Below are positions 25,772 through 35,133 of a stretch of 64,000 nt of DNA, in pieces. Position 1 is the stretch's first letter, and each line of letters opens with the position of its first letter. Source of the DNA: Polymorphobacter fuscus (GTDB lineage Bacteria > Pseudomonadota > Alphaproteobacteria > Sphingomonadales > Sphingomonadaceae); the NCBI RefSeq assembly GCF_011927825.1, contig NZ_JAATJI010000001.1:1860001-1924000 (forward strand), in the 5' to 3' direction. Both the position numbers and the translations under genes were made by a program. The notes below the pieces were generated by a model. It did no database searches. It was not told the DNA's origin and worked only from the letters and a program-made list of their open reading frames with translations.

Positions 25772-27982
25772 ATGACGATCGGCGATCCTGTGATGCACGA
25801 CGGCTTCAACGCCGGCCAGGGCAAGGCAGTGCCGTTCGGCACATCGGACGCGGGGGCCGATTCGAGCCGCCTGTTCCCGGACCTGCGCGTGCTTTGGGCG
25901 ATCTTCCGCCGGCGCATCTGGGTTTTTCTGCTGGTCGCAGCAATCATCATCGCTGCCGTGGCGACCTATATCGCGCTCGCCCCCAAACATTATTCGGCAA
26001 CCGCCAGCGTGCTCATCGAGCCGAGAGGCGCAGACCCCATCCAGCAGACGAACTCCCCGTCGACGGAGGTCCTGCCGAGTTCGGACTATATCGACACGCA
26101 GATCGTGGTCATCGACTCGCCGCGCATGGCAGCTTCGGTCGTCACCGCCCTCGGTCTCACCGACGACCCGGAATTCTCCGGCGGCCTGCCTCCAGCAAAT
26201 GGGACAAGTGCCGAACAGGCGCAGGCACGGCTCGTCGCCAGCGCCGAAGCGTTGCGTCGCGCCGTGGTCGTCCGCCGCGCCGGCCGGACCTCGGTCGTCG
26301 AAATCGCGGCGACGTCACAGTCCGCGACCCAGGCAGCACGCATCGCCAATGCCTTTGCCAAGGCCTATCTCGATTCGATTCGTGCCGCCAAGGACAGTGC
26401 CGACAAATTGTCGACCGTCCAGATCAACAGCCGCCTTGCCGAACTCCGCGTCGATGCCGAACGCGCCGATGCTGCGCTCCAGCAGTACAAGATCGCCAAT
26501 GGGCTGATGAGCGCCCAGGGCGCGACCACGGCCGAGCAGGAAACCTCGGTGCTCAACCAGCAACTCGCCGGCGCGAAGGCGACGCTGGCGGAGCGCCGCG
26601 GCCGGCTTGCGGCGGCGCGGCGGCAGCTGGAACATGGCGGCGGCGGCGGTGATGTCGCAACGGCGCTCAATTCCGGCACGATCGGCGCCCTGCGCGCGCA
26701 GGAGGCCGACAGCAGCCGCAACATGGCGCAACTGCGGGCACGCTACGGATCGCGCCACCCATCGATCGCGCAGGAGGAGGAGCGACTCACGTCGATCCAG
26801 CGCCAGATCCAGCTGGAAATCGATCGCATCCTGTCCAGCCTGCAAGCCGAGGTGCAGGTCGCGGCATCGGGGGTCGAATCTCTGCTGGCCAGCCAGCGCG
26901 CCTCGCAGGCGAAGCTGGCCGGCAATGCCGCGGCGCAAGTCGGCTATCTGGAACTCGATCGCAAGGCGATCGCCGCGCGTGCGATCTACCAGGCCTTTCT
27001 CAACAAATCGATCGGTGCCGCTGCACGTGCGGGGATCGACCAGCCGCGCGCTTCGATCGCATCGCCTGCACTCATCCCGATCGTGCCCAGCGCCCCCAAT
27101 GTCCGGCTGCTGGCTGCAATGGGCGCGGTGTTCGCGCTGGTGTTCGGCCTGATGGCGGTGGCGCTGGCAGAATTTGTCGACGGCGGCATCCGCACCAAGC
27201 AGGACGTCGAACGCCGACTCGGCGCGCGCTACCTCGGCGCCGTGCCCGACCTCGGCTCGACGCTTCCCAACCTGCGCCAGCTCGACGCCGCACAGGATTA
27301 TATCGTCTCGCATCCCCAGTCGATCTTTGCCGAAGCGCTGCGCGGCCTGCGTGCCTCCCTGACCTTGCGCGGTCGGCGCCGTCCCAAGATCATTGCCGTC
27401 GTTTCCGCGCTTCCGCGCGAAGGCAAGACCACCACCGCGATCTGCCTGGCGCGAACGCTGGCGTTGTCGGGCGCCAGCACGGTGCTGGTCGATTGCGACG
27501 TGCGGCGCCATTCGGCCAGCGACATCCTGCTCGGTGACCGGCCCGGCCTGTTGCTCGATGTCATTGCCGGCGACGCGTCGCTCGACTCGGCGCTCGTCAA
27601 GGACCGCGATACCGATCTGGTCATTCTGGGCGTGTCATCCGATAGCCAGGACCCGCGCGACCTTCTCGCCACCGATGCGTTGGGCGACCTGCTGGCGGCG
27701 CTGCGGGCGCGTTTCGAATATGTCGTCATGGACACGCCGCCGGTCATCGGCCTGGCGGATGCCCGCATCGTTGCGGCCCATGCCGACACCGTCATGCTGC
27801 TGGCCCGCTGGCAGAAGACCTCGCTGCGGACGGTCGACACCGCGCTCGACATGCTCATCGCCGCCGATGCCAAGGTCGCCGGCGTTGCCCTTACCCTTGT
27901 CGATATCCGCAAATATGCCAGCACCGGACACGAAGATATCTATAGTTACTATGGCAAGTTCAAAGGCTATTATACCAACTGA
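25772..27982 (+). CDS. Polysaccharide co-polymerase / BY-kinase (Wzc/ExoP-like)
   Basis: A 736-residue inner-membrane protein controlling chain length and export. Order: cytoplasmic leader, Wzz domain with TM1 (about 50-70), a long periplasmic coiled-coil region (about 190-420, Ala/Gln/Arg-rich heptads), TM2 (about 450-470), then the cytoplasmic tyrosine-kinase domain. The kinase has Walker A PREGKTTT at 548-555, Walker A' VLVDCDVRR and Walker B VVMDTPPVIG near 650. The last 22 residues hold six tyrosines, the autophosphorylation cluster. The start has GGGGGCAAAGCC directly before the ATG. The GH16 gene begins 25 bases downstream, so they are probably one transcript. Confidence 0.94.
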   Translation: MTIGDPVMHDGFNAGQGKAVPFGTSDAGADSSRLFPDLRVLWAIFRRRIWVFLLVAAIIIAAVATYIALAPKHYSATASVLIEPRGADPIQQTNSPSTEVLPSSDYIDTQIVVIDSPRMAASVVTALGLTDDPEFSGGLPPANGTSAEQAQARLVASAEALRRAVVVRRAGRTSVVEIAATSQSATQAARIANAFAKAYLDSIRAAKDSADKLSTVQINSRLAELRVDAERADAALQQYKIANGLMSAQGATTAEQETSVLNQQLAGAKATLAERRGRLAAARRQLEHGGGGGDVATALNSGTIGALRAQEADSSRNMAQLRARYGSRHPSIAQEEERLTSIQRQIQLEIDRILSSLQAEVQVAASGVESLLASQRASQAKLAGNAAAQVGYLELDRKAIAARAIYQAFLNKSIGAAARAGIDQPRASIASPALIPIVPSAPNVRLLAAMGAVFALVFGLMAVALAEFVDGGIRTKQDVERRLGARYLGAVPDLGSTLPNLRQLDAAQDYIVSHPQSIFAEALRGLRASLTLRGRRRPKIIAVVSALPREGKTTTAICLARTLALSGASTVLVDCDVRRHSASDILLGDRPGLLLDVIAGDASLDSALVKDRDTDLVILGVSSDSQDPRDLLATDALGDLLAALRARFEYVVMDTPPVIGLADARIVAAHADTVMLLARWQKTSLRTVDTALDMLIAADAKVAGVALTLVDIRKYASTGHEDIYSYYGKFKGYYTN

Positions 27983-28007
27983 AGCCAGTCCAGCCTGGGA
28001 GAATGAC

Positions 28008-28790
28008 ATGCAAAAGACCGCACCGGTATTTGCCTGCGTGTATTCTGTGGCGGCAACCGCCGTCCTGCTTGCGGCCACACCGGCGCTGGGGCAGGCGGCG
28101 TCCTTCTTCGATCCGTTCGACAGGATCGACAACAGCCGCTGGTATATCTCCGATGGCTGGGTCAACGGCAACTGGCATGGTTGCACCTGGGCGAAGTCCA
28201 ATCTGGTCATCCGCAACGGCATCCTGCAGATGAAACTGACCAAGGCACCCAACCCGTTGCGTGCCTATAAATGTGCCGAAATCCGGACCCATGGCAGCCA
28301 TGGCTATGGCCTTTACGAAGTGTCGATGCGCACCGCAGCCGGCGCCGGGCTCAACACCGCGATGTTCACCTATTCGGGGCGGCCGCTGACTCCCATTCAC
28401 GACGAGATCGACTTCGAGTTCCTCGGCAAGTCGCCGCGCGACGTGCAGCTCAACTATTATGTCGCGGGTCGCGGCGGCCATGAATCGATTGCCAGCGTTG
28501 GCAGCAATGCATCGGCGGCCTTTCACACCTATGCCTTTGAATGGACCCCGACAGCGCTGACCTGGTATATCGACGGCCGGCTGGTGCGCAGGGTGACCGC
28601 TGCGCCACGGCCCACGACTCCGGGGCAATTTTTTCTTACGCTCTGGAATGGAACGGACAAGAACAGCAACTGGCTTGGAACCTTCGTCCCCTCGACGGCT
28701 CCGGTTACCGCGGAGGTCGACTGGGTGGCCTTCACCGCCCCGGGCGAACGGTGCCGATTCCAGCAATCGATCAGTTGCAAGCGCCGCTGA
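28008..28790 (+). CDS. GH16 family endo-beta-glycanase (ExoK-like)
   Basis: A 260-residue secreted glycoside hydrolase with a signal peptide (1-30, ending ALGQA) and a GH16 jelly roll. The catalytic signature is HDEIDFEFLG, with Glu133 as nucleophile and Glu137 as acid/base. RWYISDGW, AEIRTHGSHGYGLYEVSMR and FHTYAFEWTPTALTWYIDG are further family patterns. It is probably a beta-1,3-1,4-glucanase that trims the newly made polysaccharide, as ExoK does for succinoglycan. It follows the Wzc-like gene by 25 bases with GGGAG before the ATG. Five Cys occur in the mature part, including C-terminal CRFQQSISC. Confidence 0.93.
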   Translation: MQKTAPVFACVYSVAATAVLLAATPALGQAASFFDPFDRIDNSRWYISDGWVNGNWHGCTWAKSNLVIRNGILQMKLTKAPNPLRAYKCAEIRTHGSHGYGLYEVSMRTAAGAGLNTAMFTYSGRPLTPIHDEIDFEFLGKSPRDVQLNYYVAGRGGHESIASVGSNASAAFHTYAFEWTPTALTWYIDGRLVRRVTAAPRPTTPGQFFLTLWNGTDKNSNWLGTFVPSTAPVTAEVDWVAFTAPGERCRFQQSISCKRR

Positions 28791-28797
28791 GCTGCAA

Positions 28798-30075
28798 TCA
28801 GAACGCCAGCTGCGCCGAAACCATGCCGATGGTCGCGTGGTATCGAAGCCGCTGGTCGTCCGACCGCCGCTGGGCGTAGCGGATCCGGCCGCTGACCGAC
28901 CAGCGCCGGCCGAACAGATAGCGCGCGCCTGCCCCGATCTGGAACTCACTGCCCTTCGCCCCCACGCCATTGGCCGAAAAGCGCGAATAGCTGCTGTCCG
29001 CCGAAACGATGACATAGCGGTACAGCTCATGGTCGACCGCCAGGCCGACGTCGCTGCGGGTGTTGCCGGCGAAGATGGTCGAGGCGGCATCTTCCACGGT
29101 GCGCGCGCCGGTCAGCCGTAACGAGGTCAGCGGCGTCACATTCCACAACAGATTGGCGCGATAGGATGGCCCGGTGACGTCGCGCAGTCGCGAGTCGCGG
29201 TAGCTGCGGTTGATGATGCCGACCTGCAGCTGGCCAAAGACCAGCGTGCTGAGTTCGAGCGATACGCCGGCGAGGACGGTGTAGCCGCTCGAATCGCGAC
29301 GCAGCTGGCCCGGTGCAAGTTGGGCTTCATAATGGCTGTCGTCGAACTGGCCGCTGACCAGTGCGCTGACCCCGCTGCGCAACTCCATCTGGGCACTGGC
29401 GCTGGCGGTGACAGTGCGGACATTGCGAAAACTCTGGTCGATGATGGTCCCGTCGGCGGCCGCGACATCGTTGAACGCGCGCTTTTCAACACCCGCGCTT
29501 GCATTGAGAATGAAGCGATTGAACGCCTGCGCCCCGGAGATGCCGACACGGTAGATATCGTAGCTGACCGGACTCGGCGTGCCCTGGAAACTGGCGAGGC
29601 TGTCGCGCGGCTCGGTCTTGCGGTCGGCCCCGGCGTTGATGCTGATCCGTGCCTCGCGCGATATGTCGAGTGTGCCGAGCGCCGACACGCCATATTGGCT
29701 GACGTCCTCGGTCTTCAGTCGATCATGAAAGCTGCGGCTGAAAAAGGTCTGCGCCGACAGCGCGTGGCGGGACCAGTTGCTGGTCAGCCGCGCGGCCGGC
29801 GTGGCAACCAGGTAGATATCCCCCTGCCGGTTGCTGTTGCTGGCACGAAAATTGTCGGTCGCCCGCACATCCGCCTGCAGGCTGGGATAGAGTTGAAAGC
29901 CGCCGACATCGACCCCGATCGGATCGAACCCCGGCCGCGGCCTGTCACCGACCCCCTGCCCGGGCGGCACCGACTGGGCGACCGCGGCCGATGGCAGGCC
30001 CCACCCCGCCAGGGCGATGGCGGCCAACGTCACCCGGTGCAGCCGCCGTGCCCGCCAGATTCGCCCTGTCGTCAT
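28798..30075 (-). CDS. Outer-membrane beta-barrel protein of the polysaccharide locus
   Basis: A 425-residue protein with a signal peptide (about 1-33, ending AAVAQ). Alternating amphipathic beta strands run over the whole length (YPSLQADVRATDNF, SRHALSAQTFFSRSF, GRRWSVSGRIRYAQRRSD), ending with Phe, the barrel-assembly signal (SAQLAF). It resembles putative beta-barrel porin-2/EpsL-type proteins placed in exopolysaccharide operons. With the short Wza-type protein lacking an outer-membrane segment, it is a candidate secretion channel (inference). The start at 30075 has GGTGGGGGG immediately upstream and lies ten bases after the upstream glycosyltransferase stop; operon with it. Confidence 0.82.
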   Translation of the reverse strand: MTTGRIWRARRLHRVTLAAIALAGWGLPSAAVAQSVPPGQGVGDRPRPGFDPIGVDVGGFQLYPSLQADVRATDNFRASNSNRQGDIYLVATPAARLTSNWSRHALSAQTFFSRSFHDRLKTEDVSQYGVSALGTLDISREARISINAGADRKTEPRDSLASFQGTPSPVSYDIYRVGISGAQAFNRFILNASAGVEKRAFNDVAAADGTIIDQSFRNVRTVTASASAQMELRSGVSALVSGQFDDSHYEAQLAPGQLRRDSSGYTVLAGVSLELSTLVFGQLQVGIINRSYRDSRLRDVTGPSYRANLLWNVTPLTSLRLTGARTVEDAASTIFAGNTRSDVGLAVDHELYRYVIVSADSSYSRFSANGVGAKGSEFQIGAGARYLFGRRWSVSGRIRYAQRRSDDQRLRYHATIGMVSAQLAF

Positions 30076-30085
30076 CCCCCCACCT

Positions 30086-31090
30086 TCAACCCTGCAGCAG
30101 CCGCGACCGGATCGTCGGCAATCCCACAATAGCCGCCGGCACGCGCCGCCAGAAGCCTGGATACATTCCCGTCAGGCGGCGCAGTTCGGCAACAATGGTC
30201 AGGGGATGGCGATAGCTGTTGCGCACCGCCAGGAACGTCACATGGTCGCAAAGCTCGGCGATCTCGTCGTCGACGCGCTTGACCTGCTGCGCATCGAGCC
30301 GGAACCGCGCGGCGACGATGCGGCGCATGTTGATCTGGTCGACGACCCGCGCGATCCGCCGCGGCTCGTCCCATGACATGGTCGACCGGTAGATCGAGAC
30401 GCCGCGTCCGCGACGACCCATGATGCCGGTGCAATAACTCAGCCGCCGCGACCGGTTGGCGAGGCACAACCAGAACAGGTAATCTTCACTCGCCAGCTTC
30501 AGCGCTTCCTCGAAACGCGTGGCGGCATGGTGGTGGAAGTCGTACATCACCTGCGACGTCTGCGGCATATGTTCCGACAAAATCGTGTCGAAGGCCGCAC
30601 GCCCTTCAATGGTGCCGACAATCGGCGAGCGGGGGTCGAGGCGGCCGTGCCGCTCCCGCAGATATTTCGACGAGCTGAGCTGGTCGGTGCCGTCGCAATT
30701 GTCGGTATTGTCGAAATAAAGGTCGGCGCCGCCGGTCAGTGCCGCAAGGCCGGCGGCCAGATGACCATCGAGCCAGATGTCGTCGGAATCGAGGAACGCC
30801 ACAAAGCGTGTGTCGGACGATACCGCGTCGAGCCCGGCATTGCGCGCCGCGGCGACGCCGGCATTGCGCTGTGCAATCACCCGCAGCCGGCAGTGCGGTG
30901 GCAGGTCAGCCAGGGTTTCCGACGCCGCGCTGACCGGTGAGCCATCGTCGATGACGATGATGTCGATGGCGGTTCCGGGGGCGACCCGCTGGGCCGCGAC
31001 GGAGCCGACGGCCGCTGCGAGCAGGCCATGCGTGGCCTGGTAGAAGGGGATGATGACCGCAACCTTCGGACAGGCCCCCGCGTGCTCCAT
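30086..31090 (-). CDS. Family 2 glycosyltransferase, ExoW/ExoU-like
   Basis: A 334-residue GT-A transferase: VAVIIPFYQATHGLLAAAVG, DIIVIDDGSPVSAASETL, NAGVAAARNAGLDAV, FLDSDDIWLDGHL and LASEDYLFWLCLAN. The PFYQ opening and GSPVSAASE segment resemble ExoW/ExoU of succinoglycan synthesis. It is closely related to the next upstream gene, with near-identical motifs in the same order, so a tandem duplication is likely. Its start shares one base with the upstream stop (TGATG at 31090), and the barrel gene follows ten bases downstream. Confidence 0.85.
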   Translation of the reverse strand: MEHAGACPKVAVIIPFYQATHGLLAAAVGSVAAQRVAPGTAIDIIVIDDGSPVSAASETLADLPPHCRLRVIAQRNAGVAAARNAGLDAVSSDTRFVAFLDSDDIWLDGHLAAGLAALTGGADLYFDNTDNCDGTDQLSSSKYLRERHGRLDPRSPIVGTIEGRAAFDTILSEHMPQTSQVMYDFHHHAATRFEEALKLASEDYLFWLCLANRSRRLSYCTGIMGRRGRGVSIYRSTMSWDEPRRIARVVDQINMRRIVAARFRLDAQQVKRVDDEIAELCDHVTFLAVRNSYRHPLTIVAELRRLTGMYPGFWRRVPAAIVGLPTIRSRLLQG

Positions 31091-32085
31091 CAGACGGTCC
31101 GGAAGCTGGCGCGATGCGTGCGCAACCGCAGAAGCGAGGCCGGCGCCCGGCGCCAGAGCGCCGCATCGATCCGCGACGCCCGCCCGACGGCGCGCGCCAC
31201 TGCACCGGGATTGCGCGTGCAGTTTCGCAGGGCGAGAAACACGAAATGGTCGTGATCCTGCGCCAGCTTGGCATCGATCGCGGCGCGCTGGTCGGCGGTC
31301 GACGCAAAGTTGCGGCGAATCTTGGTGTACAGGCCGATCTCGTCGACCAGGCGCTCCAGGCTTTCGGGTTTGTCCCAGCCGAAAGCGTCGCGATTGATGG
31401 AGATGCCGAAGCCGCGCGCGCCCATCAGGCCGGTGTGATAGCCCACCAGCGCGGCCGATCGTGTCAACGTCAGCCAGAACAGATGGTCTTCACCGGCAAT
31501 CCGCAGGCTTTCGTCGAAGCGGTGATGCCCCAGCGCCTGAAAATCATAGATGACCTGCGACGTGTGCGGCACGCATTCGGTCACCAGCGCCGCAAACAGC
31601 CGTCGTCCCTCGAACACACGGCCGCAAGGGGGTTGTTCGGGCGCATAGCCCATATGGTCGCGGATGAAGGGCGTCCGTGTGAAGCGATCGCGACCCTGGG
31701 TGTCATAGCCATTGTCGAAGTAGAAGCTGGCGCCTTGACGCAAGAGGTCGACGCCGTTCTGCAAATGATCAGGCAGCCAGCGATCATCCGAATCGAGGAA
31801 CGCGACATAGTCGGTATCGGCCGCGACCGCGTCGAGCCCGGCGTTGCGCGCCGATGCGACCCCGCCATTGCTCCGCGCGATGATCCGCACCCCGCCTGCC
31901 CCGGGCAGGTCCGGCAACGCTTCGGATGCCGCGCTGACCGGCGACCCATCATCGACGATGATGACCGTGATCGTCACATCATCGCGCAGCCGCTGCGCCG
32001 CGATCGACGCCACCGCCGTGCCCAGCAGGCCGGGTTGGCGCTGGTAGAACGGAATGACGACAGCCAGTTTCAAAATGCCCCCCAT
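31090..32085 (-). CDS. Family 2 glycosyltransferase, ExoW/ExoU-like paralogue
   Basis: A 331-residue GT-A transferase: LAVVIPFYQRQPGLLGTAVA, IIVDDGSPVSAASEAL, NGGVASARNAGLDAV, FLDSDDRWLPDHL and IAGEDHLFWLTLTR. HTSQVIYDFQ in its centre is shared with the neighbouring paralogue (QTSQVMYDFH), marking recent common origin. Donor and linkage cannot be read from sequence. It begins nine bases after the flippase stop, within a four-gene minus-strand operon flippase - GT - GT - barrel. Confidence 0.85.
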   Translation of the reverse strand: MGGILKLAVVIPFYQRQPGLLGTAVASIAAQRLRDDVTITVIIVDDGSPVSAASEALPDLPGAGGVRIIARSNGGVASARNAGLDAVAADTDYVAFLDSDDRWLPDHLQNGVDLLRQGASFYFDNGYDTQGRDRFTRTPFIRDHMGYAPEQPPCGRVFEGRRLFAALVTECVPHTSQVIYDFQALGHHRFDESLRIAGEDHLFWLTLTRSAALVGYHTGLMGARGFGISINRDAFGWDKPESLERLVDEIGLYTKIRRNFASTADQRAAIDAKLAQDHDHFVFLALRNCTRNPGAVARAVGRASRIDAALWRRAPASLLRLRTHRASFRTV

Positions 32086-32093
32086 TCCGCGGC

Positions 32094-33602
32094 CTAGCGA
32101 TGACTACCGAATACGGCCTGCGACATCGCCGTTACACGTTGCGACTGCAGCACCCTGTTCAGCAGCGACAGAATCGTTTCTTCCGGACCTGCGGGACGTC
32201 CGGCGCGGATCCACAGTGCAAGGACCGTGGCGCCGTACAGGACGGCGCCGACCAGGGTCAGCAGGGCAAGGCTGACGATCGACACCGCGCCGGGGCGAAA
32301 GAAGTCGATGCTCTGCTGCAGCAGCGCCAGCCCCATGACCATGACGGCGGTTGCGCCGATCGTCCGGCCATTGGCCGCGAGCTGGCGGCGAACCGGCAGA
32401 TCGAGCAGCGTCCTGACCAGGACCATGTTGAGCACGAAGATGACGATGCTGCTGACGGTTCGCGCCACCAGCACGCCGACAAGCGCACCGAAGGACAGCC
32501 CGGCGATGATCAGCGGCAGCCGGATCGACGTGTTGATCACTTCGCGCCGGAACAGCAGCTGGGTCTCGCCCAGCGCCAGCGCCACCGGCCAGATCCCGGC
32601 CCAAAGCATATCGATGGCAAAGACCCCGGCCAGCACCTGGACCACGATCACTGACGGCAGCCATTTGTCGCCGACCGCGAGCAGGATCAACGGGTGGGCG
32701 ATGGCGGCAAAGCCGAACCCGACCGGCAAGGCGATTGCGCACAACAGCGCCTGGGCGCGCTGATAGGTGTCGCGCAACACCGCCTTGTCGCTTTTCACCT
32801 TCGAAAACGCCGGCAGGAACACGCCCGACACCGGCGCCGTCGCTTCGCGTGTCGGCAGTCCGGCGAGATTGTCCCCAAAGGCGAAATAGCCGAGTTGCGC
32901 GTTGCCGAGGGCATAGCCGATCAGCAGCGGCGCCGCCCGCTGATTCAGCGCGCCGACGGCACGTTCAAGGCCGATCCAGACCGAAAATCCCATGAACTCG
33001 CGGCCGTGGACAAGGCTGAAGCGCGGACGATAAGGCAATAACAGATACGACGTCAGCAAGCCGGCAAACTGCGCCGCCACGCCGCCGATGATTAACGCCC
33101 AATAGCTCTGGTAGAGAAGCGCAATGGCAAGCGCCACCACGAGCCCGACGAGCTTTTGTGGAACGGCGAGAACAAACTCCTGCGCGAAGCGAAGCTCGCG
33201 GGCGAAAAGCGCCGTTTTGGGATTGAAAAACCCACCGATCAGCGCCGACAGGCCAAGCACGTACAGGATGTCGACGAGCCGTTCATCGTTGTAGAGCGAC
33301 GCTGCGGCGTGCGCCGAGCCGAACAACAGCAGACAGATGAAACCGGCCCTGAGAATATTCAGTGTGAAGACGCTGTCGAAATGCGCATCCTGAGGGTCGT
33401 CGTGGCGAATAAGGGCCGACGCCGTCGACAATTCCGTCACCGATCCCACGATGGCCTGGACGGCAACCGCGATCGCCACCAGCCCGAAATCGGCCGGAAA
33501 CAACAGCCGGCTGAGGACGATGGTGCTGACGAACCCGATCAGGTTGACGATCACGCGCGTCGCACCCAGCCAGGCGGCCCCCCTTGCCAGTCGTTCTTTC
33601 AT
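32094..33602 (-). CDS. Lipopolysaccharide/exopolysaccharide flippase (Wzx/ExoT-like)
   Basis: A 502-residue polytopic protein of the MATE/MVF superfamily (polysaccharide transporter) with about twelve to fourteen membrane helices. Its N-terminal pattern is RLARGAAWLGATRVIVNLIG, FVSTIVLSRLLFPADFGLVAIA and VGSVTELSTASALI, the typical Wzx/ExoT opening. It should flip the lipid-linked repeat unit to the periplasm for polymerisation. It heads the minus-strand operon and starts at 33602, opposite a divergent glycosyltransferase. Length is normal for the family. Confidence 0.9.
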   Translation of the reverse strand: MKERLARGAAWLGATRVIVNLIGFVSTIVLSRLLFPADFGLVAIAVAVQAIVGSVTELSTASALIRHDDPQDAHFDSVFTLNILRAGFICLLLFGSAHAAASLYNDERLVDILYVLGLSALIGGFFNPKTALFARELRFAQEFVLAVPQKLVGLVVALAIALLYQSYWALIIGGVAAQFAGLLTSYLLLPYRPRFSLVHGREFMGFSVWIGLERAVGALNQRAAPLLIGYALGNAQLGYFAFGDNLAGLPTREATAPVSGVFLPAFSKVKSDKAVLRDTYQRAQALLCAIALPVGFGFAAIAHPLILLAVGDKWLPSVIVVQVLAGVFAIDMLWAGIWPVALALGETQLLFRREVINTSIRLPLIIAGLSFGALVGVLVARTVSSIVIFVLNMVLVRTLLDLPVRRQLAANGRTIGATAVMVMGLALLQQSIDFFRPGAVSIVSLALLTLVGAVLYGATVLALWIRAGRPAGPEETILSLLNRVLQSQRVTAMSQAVFGSHR

Positions 33603-33790
33603 GAGACTGCGACTTCACCCCTGATGTCGTTCCGACGCTTATACGATCAATTTACGTTCAGTTCATTATTATTAGACAAAACTTTCGTTTATAACTCTTT
33701 TGCGCCATGATGCTCCGGTTGACGGCGACAACCCTAATCGCGGTAATCGCCGCAGCCGTTAACGACGTCGAAAGCAACCGGGCACACGCC
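33603..33790. promoter_or_regulatory. AT-rich divergent promoter region
   Basis: The gap between the divergent flippase operon and the next glycosyltransferase contains an AT-rich block (about 33645-33700, with TTCATTATTATTAGACAAAA and TTTATAAC) that contrasts sharply with the surrounding GC-rich DNA. It is the best promoter candidate for one or both transcripts. A -35/-10 pair with ideal spacing cannot be fixed. Confidence 0.35.
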
Positions 33791-35002
33791 ATGACGCGCA
33801 TCTCGTTCATCATGCCGACGTTCAATCGATCGGCGCTGATCGCCGAATCGCTACAGGCAATCCTGGCCCAGGCCGACGACACCGACGAAATTCTGGTGGT
33901 CGACGACGGTTCGACCGACGCAACCAGCGCCGTGGTTCACAGCCTGGGCCCGCGCGTGCGCTATGTCCGTCAGGACAATGCCGGCAAGTCGGCGGCGCTG
34001 AACCGGGCGCTGGCGATGACCGATGGCGATTATGTCTGGATCTGCGACGACGACGACCTGCTGCGCGCCGGCGCCGTCCCTCGGCTGGTGGCCGCGTTGC
34101 AAAGCAGCGGTGCCGACTTCGTATTCGGTCGTCACGAACGCTTTCGGGCCGATTCGGCGGGCAATCGCGTCGCGATGGGGCCCGGTTACTGGCCGGACCT
34201 GGCGACGGGCACGCTGGCGCGCCATGTTCTGGAGGACGCTTTTGTCATGCAGAACGGCGCGCTCGTCCGACGCGCCAGCTATGCGCGGGTCGGGGCGTTC
34301 GATGAATCGTTCCTGCGATCGCAGGATTATGAGATGTTCGTGCGGCTGGCGCTCGAATGCAGCGGTGCCTATGTCGACACGGTCGTGTTCGATCAGCGCA
34401 AGCATGACGGGGTCCGTGGCCCGTCGACGGTGCGCCACGCCGCGACGGGTGCGGACGAAGTCTGGCAGCAATATGACCGCATGATCTTCCAGGCCAACGC
34501 CGCCCGGGTTTCACGCCGCGCGTTCGAGACCATGTTCGACGGCGCCGATGCCGATCACGTCCGCCGCGCCGCGCTGTTGCAGCGTGCCTGCGTCCATGCC
34601 CGCCACGGCCTGTGGCCGGTCGTGGTCGCCGACCTGGCCGACGCGGCGGCCATACTGCCCGAACGCCCGCTGCACAGCGTGGAGCGCACGATCTGCCGCC
34701 GGATGTTCGGCGGCAAGCACGGATTTTCCGGCGCCATGGAAGGCGCGACCCGCACCGAACTCGGCCGGATGTACAATGGCTCGGCAGCGCACGCCCGGAT
34801 CATCCGCGCCGGACTCGCGGGCCTGTTGTGGCGGCTGCGGCGCGACACGCCGATGGTGCGACGTGCCGCCTTGTCACTGCTGACGACCATTGCCGGGCCG
34901 CGGGGCACGGTCGGCGTCGTGGCCGAGCATCTGCGCGGTCGCAATGACCGCGCCATCGACGACAGCCTGTGGGAAAAGGGCCTGATGCGCATTGCTGCCT
35001 GA
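33791..35002 (+). CDS. Family 2 glycosyltransferase
   Basis: A 403-residue GT-A transferase: RISFIMPTFNRSALIAESLQ, ILVVDDGSTDATSAV, DNAGKSAALNRALAM and the metal site WICDDDDLLRAGAV. LRSQDYEMFVRLALE follows, then about 150 residues of helical C-terminal sequence with basic patches, possibly membrane-associated. The ATG at 33791 starts right at the conserved strand; an upstream ATG at 33707 would add a 28-residue leader. It probably adds a side-chain or terminal sugar (inference). It stands alone on its strand, 131 bases before a methyltransferase. Confidence 0.82.
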   Translation: MTRISFIMPTFNRSALIAESLQAILAQADDTDEILVVDDGSTDATSAVVHSLGPRVRYVRQDNAGKSAALNRALAMTDGDYVWICDDDDLLRAGAVPRLVAALQSSGADFVFGRHERFRADSAGNRVAMGPGYWPDLATGTLARHVLEDAFVMQNGALVRRASYARVGAFDESFLRSQDYEMFVRLALECSGAYVDTVVFDQRKHDGVRGPSTVRHAATGADEVWQQYDRMIFQANAARVSRRAFETMFDGADADHVRRAALLQRACVHARHGLWPVVVADLADAAAILPERPLHSVERTICRRMFGGKHGFSGAMEGATRTELGRMYNGSAAHARIIRAGLAGLLWRLRRDTPMVRRAALSLLTTIAGPRGTVGVVAEHLRGRNDRAIDDSLWEKGLMRIAA

Positions 35003-35133
35003 CGCGCCGTGTCTCGAAAGCGGTAAACCCTAAGAGCAGCGATGCAGCGCAGCATTAAATCATTATTCATGGTTGCCGTAACGTTCGTGCAGCCGGCGTC
35101 CAGTGCTGCCGTCCAGCAAACAGGGGTGGGTAT

